From: Gracilibacillus alcaliphilus
Lineage (GTDB): Bacteria > Bacillota > Bacilli > Bacillales > Amphibacillaceae
Assembly: GCF_016909015.1 (NCBI RefSeq)
Contig: NZ_JAFBFA010000027.1
Span: 1-64,000, forward strand
Reading direction: 5' to 3'
DNA: 64,000 nt
This document shows positions 7,825-16,443 of this stretch, one piece after another (within the stretch, counting starts at the first letter, position 1; every line of letters begins with the position of its first letter). The notes below the pieces were generated by a model that saw only the letters and a program-made list of their open reading frames with translations, was not told where the DNA came from and searched no databases. The position numbers and the translations under genes are program-made.

Positions 7825-9315
7825 GTGAGGAAGAACATAGGCGTTTCAGCAGCATTACTGTTTGTCACCACTATTTTATTGAAAATATCTGGACTCATGC
7901 GCGATATGCTGATTGCAAACTACTTTGGAGATAGTTATCTAGCAGAAGCTTATCTGGCAGCTTTTATTATTCCAAATATGATCATCTTGTTTATGCAAAA
8001 TGGGATGAAGGAAATCTTCGTCCCCCAATACTTTCAATACAAGAAAATGCATGCTTCTGAAGCATTTTTCTATAATATCTTTCGAACAAGCGCAGTACTC
8101 GGTATCGTCATATCGATTATCGGTATTATTCTCGCATCGCAGTTGATTGATTTGCTGTACCCGGCCTTCGATCAACAAGTTGCCGATGTGGCAGCAAAAA
8201 TTATGCGTATTCTAATGGCAGCCATCATCCTCGTATGTATGAATGCCGTATACGAAAGTTATCTAGACGCTACGTATCGTTATCATCTGTCTACTTTCTC
8301 GCAAATGATTGTCTGGGTGACGATGATTGTATTCACGATCGTATTCGTCTCTAAGTGGGGAGTCTACTCACTAGCTTATGGTTATCTATTAGGTGCAGCA
8401 ATTTCCTTCCTGTTCAAATGTGTTTTTGTCAGGAAGCGCCAAGTCAAAAAGTATAAACTGGATCGCACCATGATAAAAAATTACTATCAGCCTCTAGTAC
8501 CAATTGGATTGACCATTCTGATCGGTCAGCTCAATTTAATGGTAGACAATATTTATGCCAGTTACTTTGGTGGTGGAGCCATTACGTATATCAACTACGC
8601 CAAGAACTTGGTGCACTTACCACAAACGGTAATTGCGGCAGTGATTGGAGTTGTTTTGTTTTCTCATATCTCTGACACCTATGCCAAGCAGAATCTGTCT
8701 GCCTTTCAACAATCACTGTCTCGGGCACATCAGATTACGATATTTCTTACCTTGCCGGCGATTGTAGGTTTAGGCATGATTCTGCCAGAAGTAATCAAGG
8801 TCTTGTTTGAAAGAGGAGCTTTTCAGGCAAGTGCCACATTAGAAACAACGAAGGTAGCCTATTTCTATCTCGGTTCGGCCTTCTTTTTCAGTCTCAATAT
8901 CGTCTGGAATAAGGCATTATATACGATGGGAAAAGGAGCTGCTATTTTCAAAATCGGGGCCTTTTCGGTTCTGCTGAATATCGTGTTAAATTATATTTTG
9001 ATTCAATTCCTGAGTTATTACGGTATTCCATTAGCTTCTTCGATTGTGGGCGGTTATTATTCCCTAGCCACCTATCTTGTATTCCGAAAAGCTAGTAAGC
9101 AGCATCCAAAAGAACGGCCAAAACAAGAAGGTTTCAAAGTAATTATCGCAACAATCATCATGGTAGTGTCATTGTTAGTCATACAGTTGCTGCAACAACC
9201 TGCCATCGCACATATTATCATTTCTGTCCTAGTCGGTGCCTTGAGTTATTTTATTAGTTGTCAACTCTTGCGGGTGCCATCGTTCCTTTACTTGCGGAAT
9301 CATTGGAGGAGGTGA
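7825..9315 (+). CDS. MurJ/MVF-family lipid-linked glycan flippase
   Basis: This 496-residue protein has about 13-14 membrane helices over its whole length. The MurJ/MviN family signature is visible in the N-terminal GLMRDMLIANYFG region and the LFERGAF motif around residue 330. The family moves undecaprenyl-linked precursors across the membrane. It starts at a GTG behind an AGAGG site; the alternative ATG starts further in would remove the first helix. It heads a cluster with a polymerase-like protein, glycosyltransferases and a TagO-like initiator, so I infer that it flips that cluster's polysaccharide unit rather than lipid II. Confidence 0.85.
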   Translation: MRKNIGVSAALLFVTTILLKISGLMRDMLIANYFGDSYLAEAYLAAFIIPNMIILFMQNGMKEIFVPQYFQYKKMHASEAFFYNIFRTSAVLGIVISIIGIILASQLIDLLYPAFDQQVADVAAKIMRILMAAIILVCMNAVYESYLDATYRYHLSTFSQMIVWVTMIVFTIVFVSKWGVYSLAYGYLLGAAISFLFKCVFVRKRQVKKYKLDRTMIKNYYQPLVPIGLTILIGQLNLMVDNIYASYFGGGAITYINYAKNLVHLPQTVIAAVIGVVLFSHISDTYAKQNLSAFQQSLSRAHQITIFLTLPAIVGLGMILPEVIKVLFERGAFQASATLETTKVAYFYLGSAFFFSLNIVWNKALYTMGKGAAIFKIGAFSVLLNIVLNYILIQFLSYYGIPLASSIVGGYYSLATYLVFRKASKQHPKERPKQEGFKVIIATIIMVVSLLVIQLLQQPAIAHIIISVLVGALSYFISCQLLRVPSFLYLRNHWRR

Positions 9316-9345
9316 TAATCAACATTAGGAGATGGAGGGTTTTCG

Positions 9346-10623
9346 ATGAGTACGTATCGAACACAAATAGAAAAAATATGTATCTACTTTATCATATTAC
9401 AGCCGATCCTGGATTTAATGGCTTTTGCAGGATTAGCCGTTTCCGAAATAGTTCGAGGTTTTGCCCTCATGGCTGGCGGACTCTATATCCTGCTATTCAG
9501 CAAACACCGTATCTACTTGTTGGTGCTGGCAGGTTATCTAATCGTCAATCTGGCGACCAACTTTTTCTTAAAAGATTCATTTGCGCTTATGACAGAAGTC
9601 AACTATATCATTAAGACGGTCTATTTTATTGTAATCTTATTCGTGTTTCTGGAGATCGGTAAACGTCATGCATTGCTGCCAACCATCAGAAATTTGGTTA
9701 CGATCAATATCACTGTCATCACTATCGTCATGGTATTGGCAGAGCTAACCGGTACAGGACAGCGCAGCTACGGCATGCTGATCAAAGAAGGGCATACAGG
9801 CTGGTTTTTCTCGGGCAATGAGCTCAGTGCCATTATGGCCATGGGCGTTGGCTTCGTCCTCCTTTCTTTTTTGAAAAAGGGAACACAGGCAGCCCAAATC
9901 AGCTGTTTTCTGCTCCTAGCGGGAAGCGGCTGGGCGATGATGACAATTGGCACCAAGGTAAGTTTCGGTGCATGGATTATCGTGGTGGGAGCCGGAGTAG
10001 TTTGGTTAGGTGTCGATTCATGGAAAAAAGGACATTACCAGAAGAAGATCACCGCCCTAGTTGTGTTGCTGCTAGCTGCCGCCTTATATATGCCGCTGTC
10101 GGCAATTGGCCATAATCTGAATATCAGCTATCCCTTATTTTCGAACAGTAATCAACAACAAACAGTGCCGGAAGAGGAAGTGGAAGAGGAGCCTAGCCCA
10201 GTTCCTGTGAAGGCGTTAAATGGGCGAGAAGAGTTTATGCAGGCGACCATCGATCAATACCAGCAAGCACCAATTGTTCAGAAGCTGTTTGGTCTGGGAT
10301 ATGCCGGCAATTATCAGAACGAACCAAAGCTAATCGAGATGGATTTTATTGATTTGTTCTTTGCCTTTGGCATGATCGGGTTTGTGATCTTGCTCCTGCC
10401 ATTGGTATACACTCTCTACCATACACTTATTCCATTTCGGCGCGAGCTGCTGCAAGATATTAATTATTTTATGGTGATGATTGCCATTTGCCTTGGCTTA
10501 GGAAGTGCCGCGTTAGCAGGACATGTGCTATCCTCACCAGCGGCTAGTATCTATTTAGCTATAGCATTGGCGATTGCTTATTCTGGTCCAGCTGCCCATA
10601 AGTCTGTTATTTCAAAGCTTTGA
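9346..10623 (+). CDS. O-antigen ligase/polymerase-like membrane protein
   Basis: This 425-residue integral membrane protein has about 10-12 helices and a larger extracytoplasmic loop near residues 265-330, the topology of the Wzy/O-antigen ligase (WaaL) superfamily. A TVPEEEVEEEPSPVP segment opens that loop. It follows the MurJ-like flippase by 30 bases with a GGAGG-type site, the usual flippase-polymerase pairing of capsule loci. I infer that it polymerises or ligates the exported repeat unit. Sequence conservation in this superfamily is weak, so the call depends on topology and context. Confidence 0.7.
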   Translation: MSTYRTQIEKICIYFIILQPILDLMAFAGLAVSEIVRGFALMAGGLYILLFSKHRIYLLVLAGYLIVNLATNFFLKDSFALMTEVNYIIKTVYFIVILFVFLEIGKRHALLPTIRNLVTINITVITIVMVLAELTGTGQRSYGMLIKEGHTGWFFSGNELSAIMAMGVGFVLLSFLKKGTQAAQISCFLLLAGSGWAMMTIGTKVSFGAWIIVVGAGVVWLGVDSWKKGHYQKKITALVVLLLAAALYMPLSAIGHNLNISYPLFSNSNQQQTVPEEEVEEEPSPVPVKALNGREEFMQATIDQYQQAPIVQKLFGLGYAGNYQNEPKLIEMDFIDLFFAFGMIGFVILLLPLVYTLYHTLIPFRRELLQDINYFMVMIAICLGLGSAALAGHVLSSPAASIYLAIALAIAYSGPAAHKSVISKL

Positions 10624-10624
10624 T

Positions 10625-10797
10625 CGGAGATAAGATCCGTTCATCATTAGTGGAAAACCGCCACTACTGAAAGTCTCACTATACCACAGAGCCAATCGTC
10701 CGTAAGTCACTTATGCAAGTGTCAACGGTCGCTAGCACTCTGATAAGTTTCGCTAATCATTAGTGGAAAACCGCCACTACTGAAAGTCTCACTATAA
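10625..10797 (+). repeat. Structured dispersed element, copy A with a duplicated 3' module
   Basis: The full copy runs from CAATCGTCCGTAAG (about 10692) to CTCACTATA (10796). It includes a hairpin (CACTT/AAGTG), then GATAAGTTTCGCTAA, then a second hairpin (TAGTGG/CCACTA) and GAAAGTCTCACTATA. The last 41 bases are exactly duplicated upstream at 10643-10683 (copy 10756-10796). Related copies lie near 11.95, 36.6 and 50.1 kb. It sits just upstream of the GT4 gene on the same strand. Confidence 0.75.
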
Positions 10798-10817
10798 ACC
10801 GTGAAAGGAGTGAAGCC

Positions 10818-11912
10818 ATGAAACAACGAATTTTATTGATTAGTACTATGTATCCATCCAATAAACATCCCTCATTTGGGATATTTATAAAAAACCAAGT
10901 GAAACGAATTGAAGAGAATGGGTATGAGGTTGAATTATTGGTCATAAAAAACCCGAAAACGGGAAAGGCTAACCTTACATGGAAGTATACGACCTGGCTG
11001 CTGAAGTGGCTTTGGCTGATGGTGAAAAGCGGCCGTAAATATGATGTCGTCCATGCTCATTATGTCTTTCCCAGCGGTTTATTAGGATTATGGACCAAGC
11101 GGCTGTTCAAGATCCCATTAATTGTGACAGCCCATGGCGGAGATCTTGAAAAGATGGCCAAAAAGAATCAGCGGATTCATCAATATACCCAGCTTATCCT
11201 GCAAGAAGCCGATCATATTATTACGGTAGGCAAGCGGCTGGAGAAGCAAGTGGCTAGTGAATATCAAGTGAATCCAGCCAAAATTTCCTTACTGAATATG
11301 GGAGTCAATCGCTCGATTTTTTATCCGATGTCAAAAAACAAGCTGAGAGAGACCCATCAGCTGCCTGATGATCAGCCGATTATCCTGTTTGTAGGCAATA
11401 TTATTAGAAATAAAGGGGTCAAGGAATTAATCACAGCCTTTGAGCAATTAGATATCAAGCAAGCTGCCCTATATATTATCGGGGCAGTAAAAGAACCGCC
11501 GTTTTATCAAACACTGCAGAATTATATCGCTAACCATAACATAGAACGGGTGTATTTCCTGCCTGCGAGTGATCAAGCTACTGTTGCCAAATGGATGAAC
11601 ATGGCGGATGTACTGGTCGTCCCTTCTTATATAGAAGGATTCGGACTAGTGGCATTAGAGGCGATGTCCTGTAAGACACCTGTGATTGGTTCCAATGTTG
11701 GCGGTCTCCAATATTTACTTGGAGATCAAGCAGGAATTATGGTAGAGCCGCAGAATGCAGATGCCCTGGAACTGGCAATTACCGAAGTTTTAACTAATCA
11801 GGCACTGCGGCAGCAGATGATTGCAAATGGCGAGGCAAAGGCAGAAAGTAATGATCAAGAAAAACTGATTCAACAATTGTTTACCATATATCACGGTGCC
11901 AGCCGATCATAA
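10818..11912 (+). CDS. Family 4 glycosyltransferase (GT-B)
   Basis: This 364-residue protein has the two-Rossmann GT-B fold. The N-terminal half shows the acceptor-side pattern (STMYPSNKHPSFGIFIKNQ, then VVHAHYVFPSG and TAHGGD), and the C-terminal half starts at ILFVGNIIRNKGVKELI and holds the retaining GT4 motif EGFGLVALEAM (about residue 275). It transfers a sugar from a nucleotide donor in the cytoplasm during assembly of a lipid-linked glycan. GAAAGGAG lies 9 bases before the ATG. Structured repeat elements lie on both sides, so transcription coupling with its neighbours is uncertain. Donor and acceptor are unknown. Confidence 0.88.
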   Translation: MKQRILLISTMYPSNKHPSFGIFIKNQVKRIEENGYEVELLVIKNPKTGKANLTWKYTTWLLKWLWLMVKSGRKYDVVHAHYVFPSGLLGLWTKRLFKIPLIVTAHGGDLEKMAKKNQRIHQYTQLILQEADHIITVGKRLEKQVASEYQVNPAKISLLNMGVNRSIFYPMSKNKLRETHQLPDDQPIILFVGNIIRNKGVKELITAFEQLDIKQAALYIIGAVKEPPFYQTLQNYIANHNIERVYFLPASDQATVAKWMNMADVLVVPSYIEGFGLVALEAMSCKTPVIGSNVGGLQYLLGDQAGIMVEPQNADALELAITEVLTNQALRQQMIANGEAKAESNDQEKLIQQLFTIYHGASRS

Positions 11913-11952
11913 TAAGTATCCAGCAGAAGCATTAGAACTTTCCGAGAGGCCG

Positions 11953-12014
11953 ACACTTGATAAGTTTCGCTAATAATTAGTGGAAAAACCCCACTAATGA
12001 AAGTCCCACTTTAA
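11953..12014 (+). repeat. Structured dispersed element, copy B (3' module)
   Basis: TTGATAAGTTTCGCTAA is followed by the hairpin TTAGTGG/CCACTAA and GAAAGTCCCACTTTA. Compared with copy A, the hairpin keeps its pairing while loop and flanking bases differ. It ends about 20 bases before the next gene, on the same strand. Confidence 0.7.
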
Positions 12015-12035
12015 AATCGATAGGAGAAAATAGCT

Positions 12036-12506
12036 ATGAAACAAAAGAAACTACTTCTTATTTCGTCTATTGGTGGTCATTTGACACAATTGCTCCAGTT
12101 AGAATCGCTATTTAAAAATTACCAGTATCACCTCGTGACTGAAAAGTCAGAGCTTACCGAGGAACTGAAGGAAAAATATCCAGTATCTTTTCTTATGTAT
12201 GGCGGCAGAAACTATCCGATAAGATATATCTTTAAATTTTCGTTTAACGTAGTGAAATCACTGTTTATCTTTCTGCGCTACCGTCCGGATGTGATTATTT
12301 CGACCGGTGCCCATACCGCTGTACCGATGTGTTATCTGGCAAAATTATTCCGGCGCAAAGTCGTATTTATTGAAAGCTTTTCTAAATCAACAAGTCCGAC
12401 CTTGACCGGGAGATTAGTATACCCGATATCTGATTTATTTATTGTCCAATGGGAAAGCATGAAGGAAATCTATCCTAAAGCTGTATATGGGGGGTCTATC
12501 TATTGA
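12036..12506 (+). CDS. PssD/Alg14-like glycosyltransferase subunit
   Basis: This 156-residue protein matches the Alg14/PssD/Cps14F type. It has an N-terminal strand and glycine loop (LLLISSIGGHLTQLL), a membrane-associated segment around residues 65-85, and the conserved blocks DVIISTGAHTAVP and VVFIESF. These proteins anchor a soluble partner (Alg13/PssE type) to the membrane, and together they add a sugar to an undecaprenyl-linked acceptor. The stop overlaps the TTG start of the partner gene, which implies coupled translation. GATAGGAG lies 9 bases before the ATG. Confidence 0.88.
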   Translation: MKQKKLLLISSIGGHLTQLLQLESLFKNYQYHLVTEKSELTEELKEKYPVSFLMYGGRNYPIRYIFKFSFNVVKSLFIFLRYRPDVIISTGAHTAVPMCYLAKLFRRKVVFIESFSKSTSPTLTGRLVYPISDLFIVQWESMKEIYPKAVYGGSIY

Positions 12507-12982
12507 TTCTAGTCACCTTAGGAACCCATGAACTACCTTTCACAAGGTTATTGCAAGAAGTAGAAAGATGTAAACAAACTGTTTTACAATCCGAGGATAT
12601 CATCGTACAGGCAGGTCATACCGCCTATAGCAGTAATTATATGCAGATCCATCGTTTCTTTCATTTTGATGAGATGGAAGCATTGTATGAGAAAGCAGAT
12701 TTGTTAATTACGCATGCGGGAACAGGCTCGGTCATTTCCGGTTTACGCAAGAACAAGGTCGTCATTGCGGCACCAAGATTACATAAATTTGGTGAGCACA
12801 ATGATGATCACCAGTTACAACTAGTAGATGTCTTTGAAGCAGCCGGGCATATCTTAGCTTTTCGGGAGGGGGATCGCTTAGAGAATATCATTGCACAGGC
12901 GTATCAATTTGAACCGACTATGTTTCATTCTGGTCGAGATCGAATGTTTGGCCTGCTGAATGAATTTATTAATGAAGCATAG
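12503..12982 (+). CDS. PssE/Alg13-like glycosyltransferase catalytic subunit
   Basis: This 159-residue protein equals the C-terminal half of a GT28 enzyme. It begins ILVTLGTHELPFTRLLQEVE and carries the donor-binding block LLITHAGTGSVISGLRKNK near residue 75, then HNDDHQLQL. The start is a TTG that overlaps the stop of the PssD-like gene and follows a GGGGGG tract. The pair forms one split transferase. In streptococcal capsules such pairs add galactose to a lipid-linked glucose; the sugar here is not predictable. Confidence 0.88.
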   Translation: MILVTLGTHELPFTRLLQEVERCKQTVLQSEDIIVQAGHTAYSSNYMQIHRFFHFDEMEALYEKADLLITHAGTGSVISGLRKNKVVIAAPRLHKFGEHNDDHQLQLVDVFEAAGHILAFREGDRLENIIAQAYQFEPTMFHSGRDRMFGLLNEFINEA

Positions 12983-12994
12983 GAGATGATTAAA

Positions 12995-14008
12995 ATGGGG
13001 GTAAGATCATATCAGTCAGGTGACGATCCCTGTATTAATCAGCTATTCTATCAGGTATGTTCGACAAAGCCATCGGTCACAGAATGGCGCGAGAAGTATC
13101 GGAAGGAATCAGACAGGGAACCAGTGATTCTCGTTTATGAACAAGCAGGACAGATCATTGGACACGTGGCATTAACACTAAGAAAAACCTATATTCATGG
13201 GAAGGAACAGCTGATTGGCTTTCGGCAGGACAGATTAATTGATCCGTATGCAAGCCAAGTCCATATTGAGAAGCAGCTACATGATCAGCTGGTTATAAAG
13301 GCAAAATCACTGGGAGTTGTCTGTATTGTGGACATACCCGCCTGTAAAAAGAGGCAAATGCCTGAAACAGGATTGGAGACGAAGCCGATTCAGCGTTATT
13401 TAAAAATTAATCGACCGTTTTCCCTGCTGAGGCATATCTGTTTTCAATCCAAGATATCGAAAGCAGCCTATCTGACAAAATTACAAGAAACAATGCGAGA
13501 ATACAACCAAGGCCTGCCTACAGGATGGCATATTGGCGAATGGCAGGAGGATGATCCAGCCCTGTTTCAATTTATCGCCATGAAATCAAAATGGAAGGCC
13601 ATGCAGACAAATAAAGCAGACCAGATTCTGCGATGGAAGGATAATCAGGATGATACCAAGCAATATCTTATCCTGACACTTACCTACCATCAAGAAATAA
13701 AAGGATATGTCGTTTTTCGACTGTCATTTAAGGGAAGACTTACAAAAGCATGTATTGTCGACCTGGCAGCCATTGATGAAGCATACACATGGAAGTTACT
13801 GCTGACAGCAGTTAAACGAATCTTGAAACGCATGCACATCATTCAATTTTGGATGTGCCCAGACGCAACCATTGACCATTACTTGCGCAAAATTGGCATG
13901 AGGAAATGGCTACAGCCTCTATCCTTATCCGTTCAGCCATTAGAAGATCATATTCGCCAAATTCCTAATCAGAAATGGTGGCTGGTAATGGGTGACACAG
14001 ATCAGTAA
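12995..14008 (+). CDS. GNAT-fold acyltransferase-like protein
   Basis: This protein has about 337 residues. The N-terminal 100 residues look like a GNAT N-acetyltransferase (GVRSYQSGDD...INQLFYQV, then VILVYEQAGQIIGHVALTLRK), and the C-terminal half has a second weaker GNAT-like pattern (YLILTLTYHQEIKGYVVFRL). I prefer the start at 12995, 10 bases after AGGAG; an ATG at 12986 touches that site. It follows the PssD/PssE pair and probably acylates an amino sugar or tailors the same polysaccharide. The substrate is inferred from context only. Confidence 0.7.
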   Translation: MGVRSYQSGDDPCINQLFYQVCSTKPSVTEWREKYRKESDREPVILVYEQAGQIIGHVALTLRKTYIHGKEQLIGFRQDRLIDPYASQVHIEKQLHDQLVIKAKSLGVVCIVDIPACKKRQMPETGLETKPIQRYLKINRPFSLLRHICFQSKISKAAYLTKLQETMREYNQGLPTGWHIGEWQEDDPALFQFIAMKSKWKAMQTNKADQILRWKDNQDDTKQYLILTLTYHQEIKGYVVFRLSFKGRLTKACIVDLAAIDEAYTWKLLLTAVKRILKRMHIIQFWMCPDATIDHYLRKIGMRKWLQPLSLSVQPLEDHIRQIPNQKWWLVMGDTDQ

Positions 14009-14053
14009 TCAAAATTACACACTTTTGATATACTATTTTCTATGGAAACGTGG

Positions 14054-14147
14054 TATAGTTGCATAAGGGAAAGAATGCATAGATGTGTGTCATACTGGAA
14101 ATGGGTACACACAAATGATGTGCACGATTTCATTCCAGGAGGAACCT
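14054..14147 (+). promoter_or_regulatory. Promoter and structured leader of the first tagO-like gene
   Basis: An extended -10 (TGGTATAGT, 14051-14059) lies upstream of a leader with nested inverted repeats: TGCAT/ATGCA (14060-14079), TGTGTGT/ACACACA (14084-14113) and CTGGAAATG with CATTCCAG (14095-14138). The last arm touches the AGGAGG ribosome site, and its partner lies in the loop of the second hairpin, so the two cannot form fully at once. This could be a translational switch or chance symmetry. Confidence 0.4.
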
Positions 14148-14151
14148 AACC

Positions 14152-15204
14152 ATGATGTTGATTGCTTTTTTTATATGCTTGGTGGTGGCACTAGCCATAA
14201 CACCATACGTCAAGAAGCTTGCTTTTAAATTGAATGCAGTAGATAAACCAAATAACAGAAAAGTCCACCAGAAAATCATGCCTAGGTTAGGCGGCCTAGC
14301 CATTGTCATTAGTTTTTTTGTTGGTTTTATTTTATTTAACCCGGACAGTCCCTATTTTTGGCCAATCTTTGCAGGGGCTTTAGTTATCACCATTACCGGG
14401 ATTTTAGATGATATCTATGAACTTTCTGCCAAAATTAAATTACTGAGTCAAATTATTGCAGCCAGTATTGCCGTCATAGGCGGGGTACAGATTGGCGTTG
14501 TAAATTTACCATTTGACCAAACGATCGAATTCGATTTCTGGAGTATTCCTGTGACCATTATTTGGATCGTCGGCGTGACCAATGCGATTAATTTAATTGA
14601 CGGACTGGATGGCTTAGCAGCTGGTGTATCATCGATTGCTTTGATCACTATTTCCGGTTTGGCAATTACGCTTGGAGATACTTTTGCCGCGTTTATCGGA
14701 TTTATGTTATTAGGGAGTACGATTGGCTTTTTGTTTTATAACTTCTATCCGGCTAAGATTTTTATGGGTGACACGGGGGCGCTATTCTTAGGATATATGA
14801 TTGGGGTAGTGTCGGTACTTGGATTTAAGAATGCTACCTTATTCACCTTGATTATCCCGATTGTCATCCTGGGCGTGCCGTTATTAGACACAACATTAGC
14901 GATTGTGAGGAGGTTCTTACATAAGCAGCCTCTCCATAAACCAGATAAACACCATTTACATCATTGTTTAATTAATTTCGGATTCTCGCACAGACAAGCT
15001 GTGATAATGATTTATCTGCTTAGTAGCTTATTTAGCTTAGCAGCTATTATCTTTACCAAGTCGACGATGTGGGGAAGTGTGATCACTTTAATCGCCATGA
15101 TCCTCTTGATAGAGATATTAATCGAGATTACCGGAATTATCAGCAAACGATACCGTCCGATTTTAAATTTAATAGAGGCCAATAATGCAAAAATGAAGAA
15201 ATAA
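14152..15204 (+). CDS. tagO: TagO-like undecaprenyl-phosphate GlcNAc-1-phosphate transferase (copy 1)
   Basis: This 350-residue polytopic protein has about 11 helices and the MraY/WecA/TagO active-site motifs: LDDIYEL (the DD pair), NAINLIDGLDGLAAG, FMGDTGALFLGY, and the HHLHH cluster near residue 265. It transfers GlcNAc-1-phosphate (or a related sugar phosphate) to undecaprenyl phosphate, the first step of wall teichoic acid and several polysaccharides. CAGGAGG precedes the ATG-ATG start. A second homologue is encoded at 47961-49034. This copy sits at the end of the PssD/PssE cluster and 45 bases from a tagB-like gene on the other strand. Confidence 0.9.
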   Translation: MMLIAFFICLVVALAITPYVKKLAFKLNAVDKPNNRKVHQKIMPRLGGLAIVISFFVGFILFNPDSPYFWPIFAGALVITITGILDDIYELSAKIKLLSQIIAASIAVIGGVQIGVVNLPFDQTIEFDFWSIPVTIIWIVGVTNAINLIDGLDGLAAGVSSIALITISGLAITLGDTFAAFIGFMLLGSTIGFLFYNFYPAKIFMGDTGALFLGYMIGVVSVLGFKNATLFTLIIPIVILGVPLLDTTLAIVRRFLHKQPLHKPDKHHLHHCLINFGFSHRQAVIMIYLLSSLFSLAAIIFTKSTMWGSVITLIAMILLIEILIEITGIISKRYRPILNLIEANNAKMKK

Positions 15205-15206
15205 CA

Positions 15207-15245
15207 AAACGAGCAGTGCTTTTTGTAGCATTGCTCGTTTTTTCA
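15207..15245. terminator. Bidirectional terminator between tagO-like and tagB-like genes
   Basis: AAACGAGCAGTGCT pairs with AGCATTGCTCGTTT (one wobble) around a 6-nt loop. T-tracts flank it in both directions, which serves the convergent genes ending at 15204 and 15247. Confidence 0.9.
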
Positions 15246-15246
15246 T

Positions 15247-16443
15247 CTATATTTCGTCGGTTGTGCCATCCTCTTTATCAGAGCAGTCTTGTGTTTTTAA
15301 GTGTAAGGCCTGGATTAATTTTTTACTGGAGGAACCGTCTGAATATTGATTCCATTTGCGGGCAAATTGCCGAACCCGTTCCATATCGAACTCATGGTTC
15401 CTAATAATCTCGATAAGCTGCTCTGTATCGAAAGCAATGGGACCAGGCATATTCTCTTCATATGGTTCCCAAAATCCTCGTTCTTGTTGATATTCCTCCA
15501 AGTCATAAGGGAAGAAGATCATCGGTTTGTCCAATAACGAGAACTCAAACGGAATCGAAGAATAATCGGTAATCAGAATATCTGAAATCGTCAGCAAATG
15601 ATTGACATAAGGATAAGCAGAGACATCGACGACAAAGCTTGGTAAATGAACATACGCATGAGCAGCTACGGCTGGATGCAATTTTAATAAAATAACGTAC
15701 TCTTTGCGAAAGGCATCGAATAGCTTTTGAAAGTCCAGATGGATTTCAGGATGATCAAGCTGTTTATCGCGAAACGTCGGAGCATACAAGATCACTCTGC
15801 GTTCTTTAATCACCGGGTATTTCTGCTCTAACTTGTGTCGGCATTTTTCCATCTCTTGTTCTTGAAAAAAGAAGTCTGTCCGAGGAATACCTGTCTTCAA
15901 AAAGTGAGACTCGTCCAAGCCAAAGCTTTCTTGGAAAATTTCCACCATTTTATCCGAACCCACTACAATCTTGTCAAAGTGGTCATACACCTGTTGAAAA
16001 CGCTGATGAGCCGCTTTACTTCGATGAGTGATAGATCGATCTTGCAACCCGAACTGTTTAATCGCTCCGGCAGCATGCCATAATTGAATCACTTGCACCT
16101 CCGGCTTAAAGTTGGTAACAGATAAAAATCCAAAATAATTATCGATTATAATTAGTTTGGATGTGGCTAAGTGATATAGGGAACGAATAAATAGAAACGG
16201 ATTTTTGGAATGCAGTGGTAATACCTGAAAGCTCCCGTCTTCCTTGGGATAGTTCTTTTTCTTACCTTCTTTAATAATGATTTTCTGATAACCAGAATCC
16301 AAGTGATTCCAGATACTTTCACCTGTATCGTGAAAAGATAGGACAAAGGTAATCTTTTTGGCCTGCATCGGGAACAATTTACATAGTGTAAACAGGCACT
16401 TGGTAAAGAAGAGATAGCATGAGATCAAGAACTCTCTAGCCAT
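15247..16443 (-). CDS. CDP-glycerol glycerophosphotransferase, TagB-like
   Basis: This 398-residue member of the TagB/TagF family has the catalytic pattern IQLWHAAGAIKQFG (first His), VILYAPTFRDK, LLKLHPAV (second His) and the CDP-glycerol-binding ILITDYSSIPFEFSLLDKP, then CFSD-like ends. Single-domain enzymes of this size are typical of TagB, which adds the first glycerol phosphate to the ManNAc-GlcNAc lipid primer. WHAAG in place of WHGTP agrees with TagB rather than TagF. It overlaps tagD by 8 bases, so the two form an operon that makes and uses CDP-glycerol. Confidence 0.88.
   Translation of the reverse strand: MAREFLISCYLFFTKCLFTLCKLFPMQAKKITFVLSFHDTGESIWNHLDSGYQKIIIKEGKKKNYPKEDGSFQVLPLHSKNPFLFIRSLYHLATSKLIIIDNYFGFLSVTNFKPEVQVIQLWHAAGAIKQFGLQDRSITHRSKAAHQRFQQVYDHFDKIVVGSDKMVEIFQESFGLDESHFLKTGIPRTDFFFQEQEMEKCRHKLEQKYPVIKERRVILYAPTFRDKQLDHPEIHLDFQKLFDAFRKEYVILLKLHPAVAAHAYVHLPSFVVDVSAYPYVNHLLTISDILITDYSSIPFEFSLLDKPMIFFPYDLEEYQQERGFWEPYEENMPGPIAFDTEQLIEIIRNHEFDMERVRQFARKWNQYSDGSSSKKLIQALHLKTQDCSDKEDGTTDEI

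Noticed and set aside
10735..10797. Hammerhead ribozyme
   Set aside because: CTGATAAG and GAAAGTC resemble the core, but the required CTGANGA is not met and the other copies do not keep it.
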